A stretch of DNA of 64,000 nt from Daedaleopsis sinensis (Eukaryota > Basidiomycota > Agaricomycetes > Polyporales > Polyporaceae). The position numbers and the translations under genes are program-made. Shown here piece after piece: positions 21,323 to 32,824 of the stretch; the stretch's first letter is position 1; each line of letters starts with the position of its first letter. The notes under the pieces are model-generated. The model made no database searches, was not told the origin of the DNA, and saw only the letters and a list, made by a program, of their open reading frames with translations. The stretch lies in the NCBI GenBank assembly GCA_033807695.1, contig CM066304.1, positions 4,340,001-4,404,000 of the forward strand. The letters run 5' to 3'.

Positions 21323-24300
21323 ATGTCGGAGTCTTACGACGAGAAGAGACAACGCCGCTCGGACAGCATCCCCGAGGACGCCATTCCCAAGCTCGACAGG
21401 GAGATCGAGAGAGAGCTTGAGGCCGAAGAGGACGCGCACCTCGGTGTCAAAGCCGTCGAGGCCTCCGAAAAGGTCTATGGCCGCTACTCAAAATGGTTCC
21501 TTTTCATTGGGTACGTCGCATACTTTGGTCTCGCATGTCTCCTGTCCTCCCTCCATCGACCCGACTATATACATTCTGCTCTCAACTGCTGCGCGCGTAG
21601 CTGAATATGCCGATGAGGGTACGCTCTACTGTCCAGCGCCCTGTCGGTCTCCCCTTCCCCTTTCTTAAGAACCCTCACATAAGCAGTTGGGCGCGCAAAA
21701 GCAGCTTTTCATCGTGTCACGTCGGGCTGGTGCCCTTTACTTATTGTTTGACGCGTCCGGATGCCGTGAGATCGAGTCCAGAATCCATCCATTCTGCTCT
21801 GCGTGAGCACAACTCGTACACGCGGGTGGAACTGCCCGCATGATGGCGACTATATGCGCGACTTGAACGTGACGCACGTACGATGGCCTTCGTGACAGCC
21901 TCCACCAGAGCCCGATGTAGGCATGTCTCTGCCCCGGTCTAAATAATGCAGAAAATGGAGCAGACCGAGACAGAGGACATGTCACACAACGTCTGGCGAG
22001 TTTCGTATAGGCGGGTGCAGTGGTGTCACGAGGGTGTGCTATCTGCGCCGCGCCAGTCTTTGCAAGCCTAAGGCTTAGCCTGTGCTTATACTCACTGAAA
22101 GATGGCCCCGCATTGGACCGTATGCGCGACCCTGGCGTGCGCGAAACTTATACTCCCTTTTCGACCCGCACATAGCCAGTTTCGCGAGGATGCGACTCCA
22201 AGGCGTCACGCAAACGCCGGCGCATACGGTCGCTATCGTGTGTATGGTTGCGCTCGCGTATGGAACTCGCGCCCACGCAGATTGGTAGGCAGCGGTGGAC
22301 AATGTCACGGCTTCCGCAATTGACGAACTCTCACTCGTCACTGTCGTCAGACACGTCTCCTTTCTTCGCTCTCCTCTCTCTTTGCCTCCAATCCCTGACG
22401 CCGTTTGATTCCCCAGAATTGGCCTCGCGTCGTACATTTACTCTCTTGACGGCCAAACGACATACAACTACCTTCCCTTCGCAACCTCCGCATACGACAA
22501 GCACAGTCTCATCTCCACCATCCAAGTCGCGCAATCAGTCATCAGTCAGTCGCATTGCTTCTTGTTCGCACGTTCAATACTGATTTGCCTTCCACGCAGT
22601 CGCGTGTGGGAAGCCTGTGATCGCCAAGTTTGCGGACGTGCAATCTCGTTCCCAGGCATACCTCCTCGTCCGTGAGTTACCATACCCTGTTTGCATCCGG
22701 TACATGCTGACGAACTCGTTCTCCAGTTGCGTTCTACGTGCTCGGTCCGTAACCTCAAGGCAGTGCTTGAACACCGCGACTCACTCTGATTGTGTAGGCT
22801 ACATCGTAATCGCTTCCGCGCACTCCGTTGGTGCTCTCGCGGCGGGTATCATTCTATACGCAGTGTACGTTCAACTCCAACACTCTTCCGCATCGTGGGA
22901 CTGATAATAGTTTTCTACAGTGGCTATACGTACGTGCTACCACGCCTGGATTAGCGTTTACGAGGCTCACCCCTTTACAGCGGACTGCAGCTCCTCACAT
23001 CCGTCGTCGTCGCCGACATCACGACCTTGAAATGGCGAGGGCTCGTCTCCGGTCTCACATCCGCACCGTTCATCATCAATGCCTTCGTTGGGTCAAACAT
23101 CGCTACGTCAGTCCTCACGCACTCTGGCTGGAGATGGGGCTGTTAGTATATTCCTATTCTGATGGTAGTCGCATCACTGACCGTCTGCGTCTGTCCACAG
23201 ACGGCATGTTCGCGATCCTTGTCCCTGCCGCCCTTTTCCCGCTCATCACCACCCTCTTCTGGGCGGAGCGCAAGGCCAAGAAGCTCGGCCTTATCGCAGT
23301 ACCCCAGTCGAAGCCCGACATTGAGCTGCAGAAGATCCGGTATCCGATAGCCCAGAAGGCGTGGACGTTCTCGCAGCAGCTCGACATTATCGGCCTCCTC
23401 CTCGTCGGTACGAGCGTTGCCCTCATTCTCTTGCCCCTCACCCTCGCCAGGAGCGCGAAGGGCGGCTGGAACAACCGTGTGTAGCACTTTCTTCTTGTAG
23501 CGGATTTATCGGCTCACGTAACCCCGGACACTAGCTTCGATGATTGCGATGCTCGTGATTGGCTGCCTCCTCATATTTGGCGTTGTCTTCTGGGAGTTTA
23601 AGTTCGCGAAGCGTCCTATCCTCGCCCGCCGTCTCCTCACGAACCGCACGGTTGTCATCGCCGCGTGGATCGGCTTCTTCGACTTCGTACGTGCCCACAC
23701 CTGTGTCCTCGTGCCATCGTCACCAACCATGCGACCCGCAGTTCTCGTTCTACCTCACTCTGACCTATCTCTACTCTTTTATCCTTATTACCAAGGACTG
23801 GTGCGTATTTGCAATTGCGCTCATCCAAAATGCACGCTGATGTGTGCTACGCTACGCAGGTCCCTCATCAACGTCACATACTTCAACCAGACGCAGTCCG
23901 TTGCACTGACCGTCTTCGGTATCTCCGCTGGAATCGCCATGCGCTTCCTCCACCGTTATAAGTGGATTCTGGTAGTCGGTTTGTCCATCCGTCTTGTGTA
24001 AGTCTACTCCTCTACAACAGAGCTCAGTCGGATATTCACGTCTGTGCTTAGTGGTGTCGGACTCATGATCCACTCGCGCGGTGTTCACGGCTCGGACGCC
24101 GAGGTCGTCTGGACGCAGATTCTCCAGGGCATGGGCGGAGGCTTCGCGTCCGTGTGTTCGACCGTCGCGTCGCAGGCGGCTGTCCCGCACGCCGACATGG
24201 CCATCACGACCGCGATGGTACTCCTCTGGACGGAGATCGGCGGTGCCGTCGGCAGCGCAGTCGGTGCGTCCCTCGCGATGTGCTCATTTCAGCGCAAACC

Positions 24301-24745
24301 TCTGACGACGTCCTTCCACAGCCGGTGCGATCTGGACGAACACGATGCCGGGGAAGCTCGCGCTGCACCTGCCTGGGGTCGACGAGGCGACGCGCGCCGA
24401 GCTCTTCGGGAGCCTCACGAGCATCATGGCACTCCCCTTCGACGACCCAACCCGGCAGGGCGTCATTGCTGGTGCGTCTCCTTGTCCTCCGTCGTGCTCG
24501 TGTGTTCTGTGCTCATTACTCCCGCTCCAGCGTACGGCGACGTCATGAAGCTGCTGCTGATTGCGGCGACCGTGTTGTCCGTCGCGCCGCTCGGGCTCGC
24601 GTTCTTCATGCCGAACTACTACCTCGGGGACCAGCAGAACGCCGTCGACGCTGCGAACCTCAAGGGCGAGCGCATCACGCCTGCGCACGCGCCGGTCCCC
24701 GCTGCGGCTGCGGCTACGCAGGAGGAGAAAAGTAATGCGGTCTGA
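21323..24745 (+). CDS. SIT-family siderophore-iron transporter, SIT1
   Basis: Major-facilitator permease of the siderophore transporter (ARN/SIT) family, importing ferric siderophores across the plasma or vesicle membrane by proton symport. Fourteen exons join in frame to 614 aa: 21323-21510, 22417-22544, 22600-22671, 22727-22744, 22798-22864, 22921-22929, 22981-23141, 23201-23476, 23535-23686, 23742-23800, 23860-23997, 24052-24263, 24322-24471 and 24531-24745. A charged cytoplasmic N-terminus (~60 aa) precedes about 14 membrane helices. Family signatures are the first-helix IYSLDGQTTYNY and ISTIQVAQSVI, later VVADITTLKWRGLVSGL, and near the end LQGMGGGFASVCSTVASQA. Exon 6 is only 9 nt (part of GYT). 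Intron 1 is unusually long (906 nt), at the same codon as the 1174-nt intron of SIT2. Confidence 0.93.
21511..22416 (+). other. Long first intron of SIT1 with segments shared with SIT2
   Basis: 906 nt where other introns in the gene are ~50-65 nt. A stretch at about 21768-21880 (gccgtgagatcgagtcca... gcgtgagc...) resembles about 50677-50770 in the corresponding SIT2 intron, and gcgactatatgcgc-type words occur in both. No continuous ORF runs through it. It could hold a regulatory element, an ncRNA or remains of an older insertion. Confidence 0.5.
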
Positions 24746-24908
24746 TCTGGATGTGGAGTCCGGATGAATACATTCTATATGACTAGATGAGCTCCTTTAA
24801 TGACATGCTTGGGTTTTGTATGTGCTGCTTGATGATTTCGCGACGCGTTTGGTTCCCCGTGGACCTGAAGTCGGACGATCAGGTACGTCGCAGCCGTGCT
24901 CAACACGG

Positions 24909-25781
24909 TTACTTCTGCAGGCTCGCTTGGAGCTCAAGCGTCTTCTTCACGGCGGGACGGTCCACCAACTTCTGGTGCCACCTGGATTCAAAAAACCTCC
25001 TGTCAGTACCCCCCGCTCAACCCCGGCCACCGAGAGGGTGCTCACGCGTAGAACGCAGGGTACTCCTTCTCGACGTCCACGATGTCCTTGAGGTTCATGT
25101 TGATCGCGGCGCGGTTCCACGTGATGAAGGACAGGTCCGCGATCGTCGGCTTCCCGCCGACGAGGTAGCCCGAGGGCGACTTGGCGAGCACGCCGTCCAG
25201 CACGGAGAGCACGCGCTGGGTCTCCTTCTGGTACCGCTCGACCGCGCTCTGGACGCGCTCGGGGTGGTACTTCATAAACCAGATCGCCTGGCCGAAGTAT
25301 GGGCTGCGGGACAGGTGAGTGAGCAATAATCCAATGGGCGCAGACGAGCACGCACCCCTGCCCGGACGCCTGGAAGAAGAGCCATTGGACAAGCGAGTAG
25401 TGCTCCTTGGCGTCCGCGACCCCGAGCGTCTTCGCGGGGTCGTACTTGTCGACGAGGTAGAGGAGGATCGCATTCGACTCCCAGATCACGAAGTCGCCGT
25501 TGTGGTGGTCGACGAGCGTCGGGATGCGCCCGTTCGGGTTCAGCGCGGTGTGCGGGGCGGCCTTCTGCTCGCCCTTGCCGAAGTCGAGGTAGATGGGCTC
25601 GTACGTCAGGCCGAGCTCTTCGAGCACGAACGCGACTTTCCTGCAGGTGTGCGAGATGATGCGCCATGGGGGGTGAGTGTTAGTGGGATAGTGGGATAGT
25701 GGGATAGAAGTAGTCCTCCACGTACCATCCGTTCGGCCCACCGACGTGGGTGTAGAGCGTGAACTGCTTGCCGTGGGACAT
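24909..25781 (-). CDS. Ure2p-like glutathione S-transferase, copy 2
   Basis: Same enzyme type as copy 1. Exons 25781-25726, 25640-25356, 25303-25046 and 24981-24909 give 223 aa. It keeps GGPNGWKVAFVLEELGL, NPNGRIPTLVDHHNGD, IWESNAILLYLVDKYD, YLVGGKPTIADLSF and WHQKLVDRPAVKK. Converges with SIT1, with only ~160 bp between stop codons. A TATA-like CGAATATAAGAG lies ~85 bp upstream. No disruptions. Confidence 0.95.
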
Positions 25782-26600
25782 GGTGAGAGGATCGGTGGTT
25801 GTGTGTGCGGAGAAGAGAGCGGTGGGGTTGTTGATAGGTATCGACGGTGGACCTCCCGCTCTTATATTCGAGCGGAGCGTTTCTCCTCGATATGCTCATA
25901 CTCACTGTTCTGCGGTATTTTTAAAGTCTCTACCGCGACCGCCTACGCTGGTCCCATGACTCTGCTGAACGGACCAAGGTTGTGGACACCGGACAGTGGC
26001 GGCACCTAGCCGTGCAGCATCATTGGGATGACTAGTAGGACACGCGTCGACGTCGATGCTGATTCAGTGGCATCAGGCTGGTAGGGCACTCGTAGCGTCC
26101 GTTTTGCGGAGTAGGTCTGCTCCTTGACATCGCTGCAGCCTGCGCATGCCTTATAAGTCATGGCTTGACCGCTGGCGTCGGGAGGTATCCAGATTCCACG
26201 TATGTGCCCGACCGCGGGAGGTTTTTAACCCGCTTCAGATCAGTGCTGAGCGCTGCACTGACTAGTGTGGGGATGGTATCGCAGGAGTGTGGCAGATGCT
26301 GTGTGGACCTGGTGATCAACCTTCCTCGTACTGTAAGCGTTACGGTGAAATTACCAATACTTACAGCACCAAGCTTCGGGTATATCTGCACTAGGGCGTC
26401 CTGTAACCACGAAGAGCACGAATTGGAAAAGCTCGGATCGATGACCAAGCCATCCTTGAGCGCATGAGCGGTGTTGCGCAGTAGCATGCAGTATTTATAG
26501 TCAGAGTCAACAGACGGCGACTCTGCCGAGTTAGAACAACTTAAGAGGGTCGCTCGCCGTGAGCAGCGTTGACAGTGTTTCGTCATCTGAGCTACTCATT
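25782..26600. other. Intergenic, no gene seen
   Basis: GST2 promoter at its left end, then ~700 bp without supported coding sequence. Confidence 0.5.
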
Positions 26601-27180
26601 GGCAGATATCGACTCCTGAGGCTCGCCTACAGGTCAAGGAGTTTCTTCACTGCCGCGGCGGGTCTTTCTGCACGATTCTTCTGCTATCTGAAAATATACC
26701 CCGAGTCAGCACCGGCTTGAACCCGCCAGACGTGACAAGGGTGGACACAGTCCGCTTGACGTTCCTGATGTGCTGCACGACGCCTAAGGTAGCGCGGTTC
26801 CAGGTGACGAATGCGAGGTTCGCGATCTTCGGGTTTCCAGTGCGCGAGTTCGCGAGCGCACTATTGAGCACGGAGACCACGCGAAGGGTTTTTTCCTTCT
26901 TGTAACGCTCTATGGCTCTCGGAACGTGCTCTGGGTGCGTGTGCATAAACTAGTATGCTTGAGAAGCGTACGGACTGGGAATAGACGTAGGTGAGCAACG
27001 GCTAAAACGAAGTGGGGTGTTAGGGAGGGATGGCGACCAGGGTCCAGCGCGATGTACCGGACCCCTACTAGGTCTGCCATGATGAGGACAACCGCTGTAC
27101 AAGCGTGAACCTATCCTTGGAGTCGTAGCGGGAGCTTGCGGGAACTTGCCTTTGGTGTGATCGCTTGGAGAAGAGAAGGC
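26600..27180 (-). pseudogene. Decayed Ure2p-like GST (fourth copy)
   Basis: Homology to the three intact GSTs without an intact frame. From about 27180 down there is an exon-2 remnant (YDSKDRFTLVQ against the family KDKFTLLQW, with the middle deleted). A preserved CAG acceptor at ~26980 is followed by PYASQAY, then a TAG where the family has Trp, then FMHTHPEHVPRAIERYKKE, NSALANSRTGNPKIANLAF and FVTWNRA. An exon-4 remnant (RPAAAVKKLLDL, then a TAG) closes the relic. Two in-frame stops and the lost N-terminal domain make it non-functional. Confidence 0.85.
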
Positions 27181-27518
27181 AGCTTCACCGTGGTTGTAGA
27201 TCCTACTAATACTGATCATGACACTACTAATCGACTAATAGTCTCCGAACCAACCAACCATTGCGGAGCTTGAAGCGCTGAACTCGGCTAGGTTATCTCA
27301 GACTAATTGCAACTCCGCTTGTAGATCGCAAGCCTGTGCTACTGACCTTCCTCTTCATTATTCCGACCATAATACACCACCATGTCTCTGCGCTTGTTAT
27401 GACAGTCTCCGTCGCTGCATCCACATTGCTGTCTTCATTCCTCGCACAACTACGAGCTCGACAAACGCGAGTTTTAAATCGTATACTCCATCGACACAAA
27501 TCGACGCGAGCTTCCAGC

Positions 27519-29742
27519 ATGTCGAACAATGTTACTGTCACGTTCATAGGCACTACGAGTGGCGGAGGACCCACGGAGACGCGAAACTGCTCGAGTTTGG
27601 CCGTGGATGCACTGGGGACTGGGTCTCTCTGGAGTACGTACCGCACCTTCTCTCGCGCGGCATCGCCGCCTCACACATCCTGATCACCGGAAAAGCGAGA
27701 TGACACGCTGATCTACGCGTGAACAGTGGTGGATTGCGCGGAAGGCACCGTTCGCCAGTTCGAGGCGCAGCCATATCGCCCAGGGCTTCCGCGTCTGCGC
27801 ATGAGCCAGGTGTCGAAGATCTTCATCACGCACATGCACGGTGAGTCAATATTTGCGCTGAATGCGTGTCTTTGTGTTCTCTCCGAATCTCGCCCCATGG
27901 CCTACTATACAAGCATATCAATCCCGTACTATGGCATTGCCAGCATGCGACCAGCTGTCACACCGACCTCGCTGAACAACCAAGGGCGCGAGGCCGACTC
28001 GATGTGTCGATAGGGACATCGAGACGGTGGCGCGTGACAGCCTCTCATCCTTTTACACGAAAGTGAGCAGTCGTGATACATAGGATGTGTCTCTGCGAGT
28101 AGTGGTGTTAGCTGATTGTCACGCAGCGTGCTCTGACACGTTGTACCATCCTTACATTCCGGCCGCCCATCACCCGTTGCTGAAGTGTGCATCCAACAGC
28201 GGACCATACAATGGGCACTTTGACCTTTCTTCGAAACGTCCTCGGCATCCCAAAACCGAAGATTCCCGGCGTCACTCCATTGCCTCCCAATCGCCACGCT
28301 CCACGCGTGGAGATATTCGGACCCCGCGGTATACGACGAATGTTGCGTATGTTGTGGCATATAACGCATACGCATAGCGAGCACCCATACGTTGTCAACG
28401 AGCTGCTCTTCCCCGGAGAACAGCCCTCCATCGCAGCGAACGTATTGGAGGGACCTGGAACAGACGAGACAGACGTGCGACGCGAGAGTGAGTGCGTTGG
28501 TCGTGATATCTGGTGCGACGAGAACGGATTCTGGCGTGGCATCGTCGACATACCCCCAGACAATAACCACTACCTATCGGGCGCCATCGTCGACGCCGGA
28601 CCGATCCAGCACCGAGGTGCGTTCCAGTTGGCCTGATGGTTCGACGTCGCTCATGACCACATATGCCAGATCCCTGCATTGGCTATGTCATCCGTGAAAT
28701 CCCTCGAGGACCCGCCCTCTCACGCTACTCCGCCCTTCCGCGCAAGCTAGTCATCCTTGGGGACACATACGATCCTTCGGCCCTCCTCCCGCTCATCCAC
28801 GACGACCCACCCGCTTTCTCCGCATTGCCTGAGGTCGACCCGTACGGCAACGGCGTCCCCGTGCGCGTCCCGGTGACGCTGCTTGTGCATGAGGCGACAG
28901 ACTGCTATTTACCGCCGCACATCGACCCGCAAGGCCGTACGGGCAAGAACAGAACAAAGGAGCGCGTAGACGCGAAGACTATAGAGCGGGGGCACAGCAC
29001 CCCCGCCATGGCAGGAAGCTTTGCGCGGAAGATCGCTGCAGAGAGGCTCGTGCTGAACCACATCGGCGCGAGGTGCGTCGCATCGTCCCCTCTCTCCCTC
29101 TTGTGTCAGTCCTCTTCTCACTTCGCACGTCCGTCACCTTGCAGGTTCCCCGCGCCTGACCCGAATAACGCGTACGGCGCCCAGGCGCGCTTTCGCGAGG
29201 AGTGCATGCGCGAGATCGAGCACCAGGCCGCCGATGGGTGGAATTCGAAGCGGAGAGTGCAAGTGCAGGCTGCGTGGGACTACCTTTCGGTCTCACTCCC
29301 GCCGAACCAGTCGAGGGAGCCGAAAAGGGAGGTAGGTCCGAGCAGGCCGCAACCGCAGGTCGTCGAGGCCAAAGACACGGTTACCGTCGTCGATCACCGA
29401 CGCGTCGAACGCTCCGAAGTCGTTGTGGATGTTGGCGCCACCGTACAGGCGCCGATTGATGTTGATGCGATGTCTGTGGACGTGACCGATCGAGGACACG
29501 GGACTGAGCGTGGCTATGACTACGGTCGCGAGCAGCATGGGGACCGGAAGCGGAAGACGACGGGGTCAGGTTGGGGAGGCGTCGGTGCGAGTGGGTCTAG
29601 TCTACCACATCAGTCTGGGAGGCGCGAGTATAGCACGGGCAGTTACGCAGGCTCAGGCCCGGGCCGCGAGAGATATGAAGACAAGAGGCCGCGAAAAGGG
29701 TCGGAGGCAGAGACGGGAGGGCGAAGAGGACCGGGTAGGTAG
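27519..29742 (+). CDS. Short-form tRNase Z (ribonuclease Z) with a long C-terminal tail
   Basis: Metallo-beta-lactamase-fold endonuclease that removes 3' trailers from pre-tRNAs. Exons 27519-27633, 27727-27840, 28200-28616, 28670-29072 and 29145-29742 give 548 aa. The N-terminus NVTVTFIGTTSGGGPTETRN and LWMVDCAEGTVRQFE lead to the zinc motif HMHADH (H74-H79), completed only by splicing the 359-nt intron 2. Also present are VDAGPIQHRDPCIGYV, VILGDTYDP, LLVHEATD and RGHSTPAMAG, then LVLNHIGARF, the remaining metal and PxKxRN-like family blocks of the short form. Residues after ~380 form an extra ~160-aa low-complexity tail rich in R, G, S and E, not part of the enzyme fold. It lies between GST copies with no obvious functional link. 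Confidence 0.93.
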
Positions 29743-30627
29743 GTCGTTGCGTTCTACGACACACAGATTCGTCCATGTATGATAGCAGTCGGTATGTTGA
29801 TCGTCCTACTGTGTCCACGTCGAAAACTTATAACCTTGATTCCAGCTCCCTTGTAGTAGTCGCACAAGGTTCTCATGAGCGCACAATTTTACACGCGGTG
29901 CAATGCAAAACTGCTCGTACTAGTGCGCTGGGACCGACTAGGTACGTTGCGCCGCATGTTGCTTCGATCTGTGCCAACCACCGTCACTCAGTGCCTTGTG
30001 TAAACTCAAGCTCTAACGTCTGCACTCGTTTTCAACATCGATACTGATCAGCGTCTCTATAGATGAGCTGTACTTGTTCGCACATCAGTGAAACGAGAGT
30101 CCGCCGCTGCCGGAGGTCCTCGGCCTTCTTGCTGCTGGCCCTAGTCAACGTCCGATCCCTCCTCATCGACGTAGGCCGGTTGCGGGCTCGACACGATCCG
30201 TGTGGATGGCACGGGTGCTTCCCTGCCGAACGGAAGTCCCATTTTAGTAAATTCTTCGCAGATTTACACCAGGTCCAACTACCGGACGATCCCCTTCTTT
30301 CGGGAAATACCAGGTTGTAAGGAATTCTGAATTGTCGCGCTGATGTCTTATTTTAGAGGCTTACAGAACACGTACGCAGTATGCGCGTCGCGACCAGCTC
30401 AAGGCTGCGCATTCGTCCCAAACGGCGGGGGGTGGGAATAGACCATCGACCCTTCACAATGCGCCGGAGCTGTGGCCCCGGCCCTTTATCCTCCAGCACG
30501 CAACCGGCTGAGCGACCTTTGGCCGCGACGTTTGCACGACATGAAAAGATCGCACTTCGTCCATTACTCAGTACATTTGTGTTCTACATGGTATTTCCTT
30601 CTCGTTGTGATGAGATATGTCTGACCG
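29743..30627. other. Intergenic, no feature seen
   Basis: About 885 bp between the convergent tRNase Z and GST3 genes. Short open frames lack splice or domain support. Confidence 0.5.
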
Positions 30628-31524
30628 TTACTTCGTCAGGCTTGCCTGCGTGTCAAGCACCTTCTTGACCGAAGGGCGCGCCTCGAGCTTCTCATGCCAC
30701 CTAAACGTCCTCTCGCGTCAGCATTCCGTCAGACCCTCGTGCGTGTTCCCGCGGAGCCCCGATAAGATCACAAAGCTCAAGAGGCACTCACGCATAGAGC
30801 GCAGGGAACTGCTTCTGGTCGTCCGCGACATCCTTGATCGCGAAGCCGATCGCGCCGCGGTTCCAGGTGATGAAGGACAGGTCGGCGATCGTCGGCTTGC
30901 CACCCACGAGATAGCCCGAGGGCGACTTGGCGAGCACGCCGTCGAGCACGCCGAGCACCCGGAGCGTCTCCTTCTGGTACCGTTCGATCGCGCTCGGCAC
31001 TTGCTCCGGATGGAACTTCATGAACCAGAATGCCTGGCCGAAGTACGGGCTGTGGTCGGGAAGAGGTGAGTTTGATCGCTCAGGCTTTCATGCACACATC
31101 GCGCTGGGACGTGGGCTGTGTGTACGCACCCCTGTCCGGATGCTTGGAAGAAGAGCCACTGAAGGAGTGTGTACTTCTCCTTGTCGTCCGTTACCGTCAG
31201 CCTCTTCTCGGGGTCATACTTGTCGACGAGGTAGAGGAGGATCGCGTTGGACTCCCAGATCACGAAGTCGCCATTCTGGTGATCGATGAGTGTCGGGATG
31301 CGCCCGTTCGGGTTCAGGTTGACGTGCGGCGCCGCTTTCTGCTCTCCTTTGCCGAAGTCGAGGTAGATGGACTCGTACGTCAGGCCGAGCTCTTCGAGCA
31401 CGATCGCGACTTTCCTGGGACGGAGATGAGAGTGCGACCAGGCAGGGGCAGGGAGAACCACTACATACCAGCCGTTCGGACCGCCGAGGTGCGTGTAGAG
31501 CGTGAACTGCTTGCCGTGGGACAT
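30628..31524 (-). CDS. Ure2p-like glutathione S-transferase, copy 3
   Basis: Exons 31524-31469, 31414-31130, 31049-30792 and 30700-30628 give 223 aa with the same exon lengths as copy 2. Motifs: LGGPNGWKVAIVLEELGL, NPNGRIPTLIDHQNGD, IWESNAILLYLVDKYD, YLVGGKPTIADLSF and WHEKLEARPSVKKVL. A strong TATA word (GCATATATATAG) lies ~75 bp upstream. Intact. Confidence 0.95.
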
Positions 31525-32824
31525 GATGATATGCAGATGGTGATGAGGGCGAGAATGGTTGAGATCCTGTTGGTGGGTGATGAGGGTCTCTTGGGGCTAT
31601 ATATATGCAGCGGCTCCCAAGCTTCCTGCAGAACATGAGAGAACATGACTAAGGTCAGCACGGTGGCTTCGCCGCTCACCTGTCCAATGGACATGCATGA
31701 CTGGAGCTGACTCAGTGAGAGACTGTTAGTACCTTCGCGTGGGTAACAATTGTGTTCGCCATCGATTCATCTGCGAGGACGCTTGGCTACGCTTGGTCAT
31801 CACCGTGCGTTAGGCTTTGTGCCAAGGGCCTGTAAATCCTTGTAAATCGATGGGATGGGATGTCTCACACCGTGTTGGCCATCGTCGCAGTACTGGTCCC
31901 GTTCCTGGTGGGCATGAGAGCAATCTGCGTGCGCAGTCAAGAGGAAGGAGCTGAGTAAGGCAATATTGGCGCGTGAATACCCAGAAGTCGGAATGTTTAC
32001 CGACTTGTCGTTAAGCTGATCAGACAAATTACTAAAAGTAGTATTTGTGCTAGGGACACATCGCTATAGTTCACCTAGGCCACCAGATCTGTGGTGCCAA
32101 CTCTTTTGAGGAGGTACAAGTTGAACTTGGGCACAACGAGGAGGATGATGACCGCTGCCAGAGCCTGGTCAATCACAGCGTCTCAACGAGTCTCAACGTA
32201 ACCGTCCAACGTCCACCTTTCGACGTTACATCTTCAAGTTGTCTTGAGAAACGGTTGAACACATCTCAGTCCCGGGGTACGCTGTACGTACTAATAGGCT
32301 CACTGTCAGTGCTTCGTCACGGGCGGGCCCGGGTTGTTTCGCATAATCAGCCTGTAGGTATTTTCGGAGACTACGCGTTGCATCTGCGCGTAATAACACA
32401 TGGCTCCAAGTCCAGCAGGCGACACAGACCGTCGTTGACGTAGTACTACTACTAGTAGGTATGTAAGTTGCGTCTCATGATCATCGACGTACAAGACTCG
32501 TTAACACAGCCACCGTCTGCAGGACTCCAAGTTCGCGATGTGAGTATTTTTGTGCCTATAGCAACCTTCGTACCCTTCCGTACACTCAGGCCTCAGGTTT
32601 CAATTACTTAGTCACTCGCTGAGAGGACCTAGGTGTTCCAGAAATATGGATGTATCCTGACGCCAGTACCTCACAGGACAGGTCCGGCGGTCCGGCCGCG
32701 GAGGCTTCTCGAAGCGAGTTTGAGATTGGGGCGCCGGCAGAAAAACTTGCCGATGCCTCTCACCACTGCTCTCTCACCGGTCACCGGCACCCCCACCTCT
32801 CGTCTCATGGTCGACGTCTAGGCA
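31525..32824. other. Intergenic between GST3 and the MFS permease
   Basis: 1.3 kb of divergent promoter DNA. No supported gene, repeat or RNA beyond the GST3 TATA box near 31593-31606. Confidence 0.5.
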
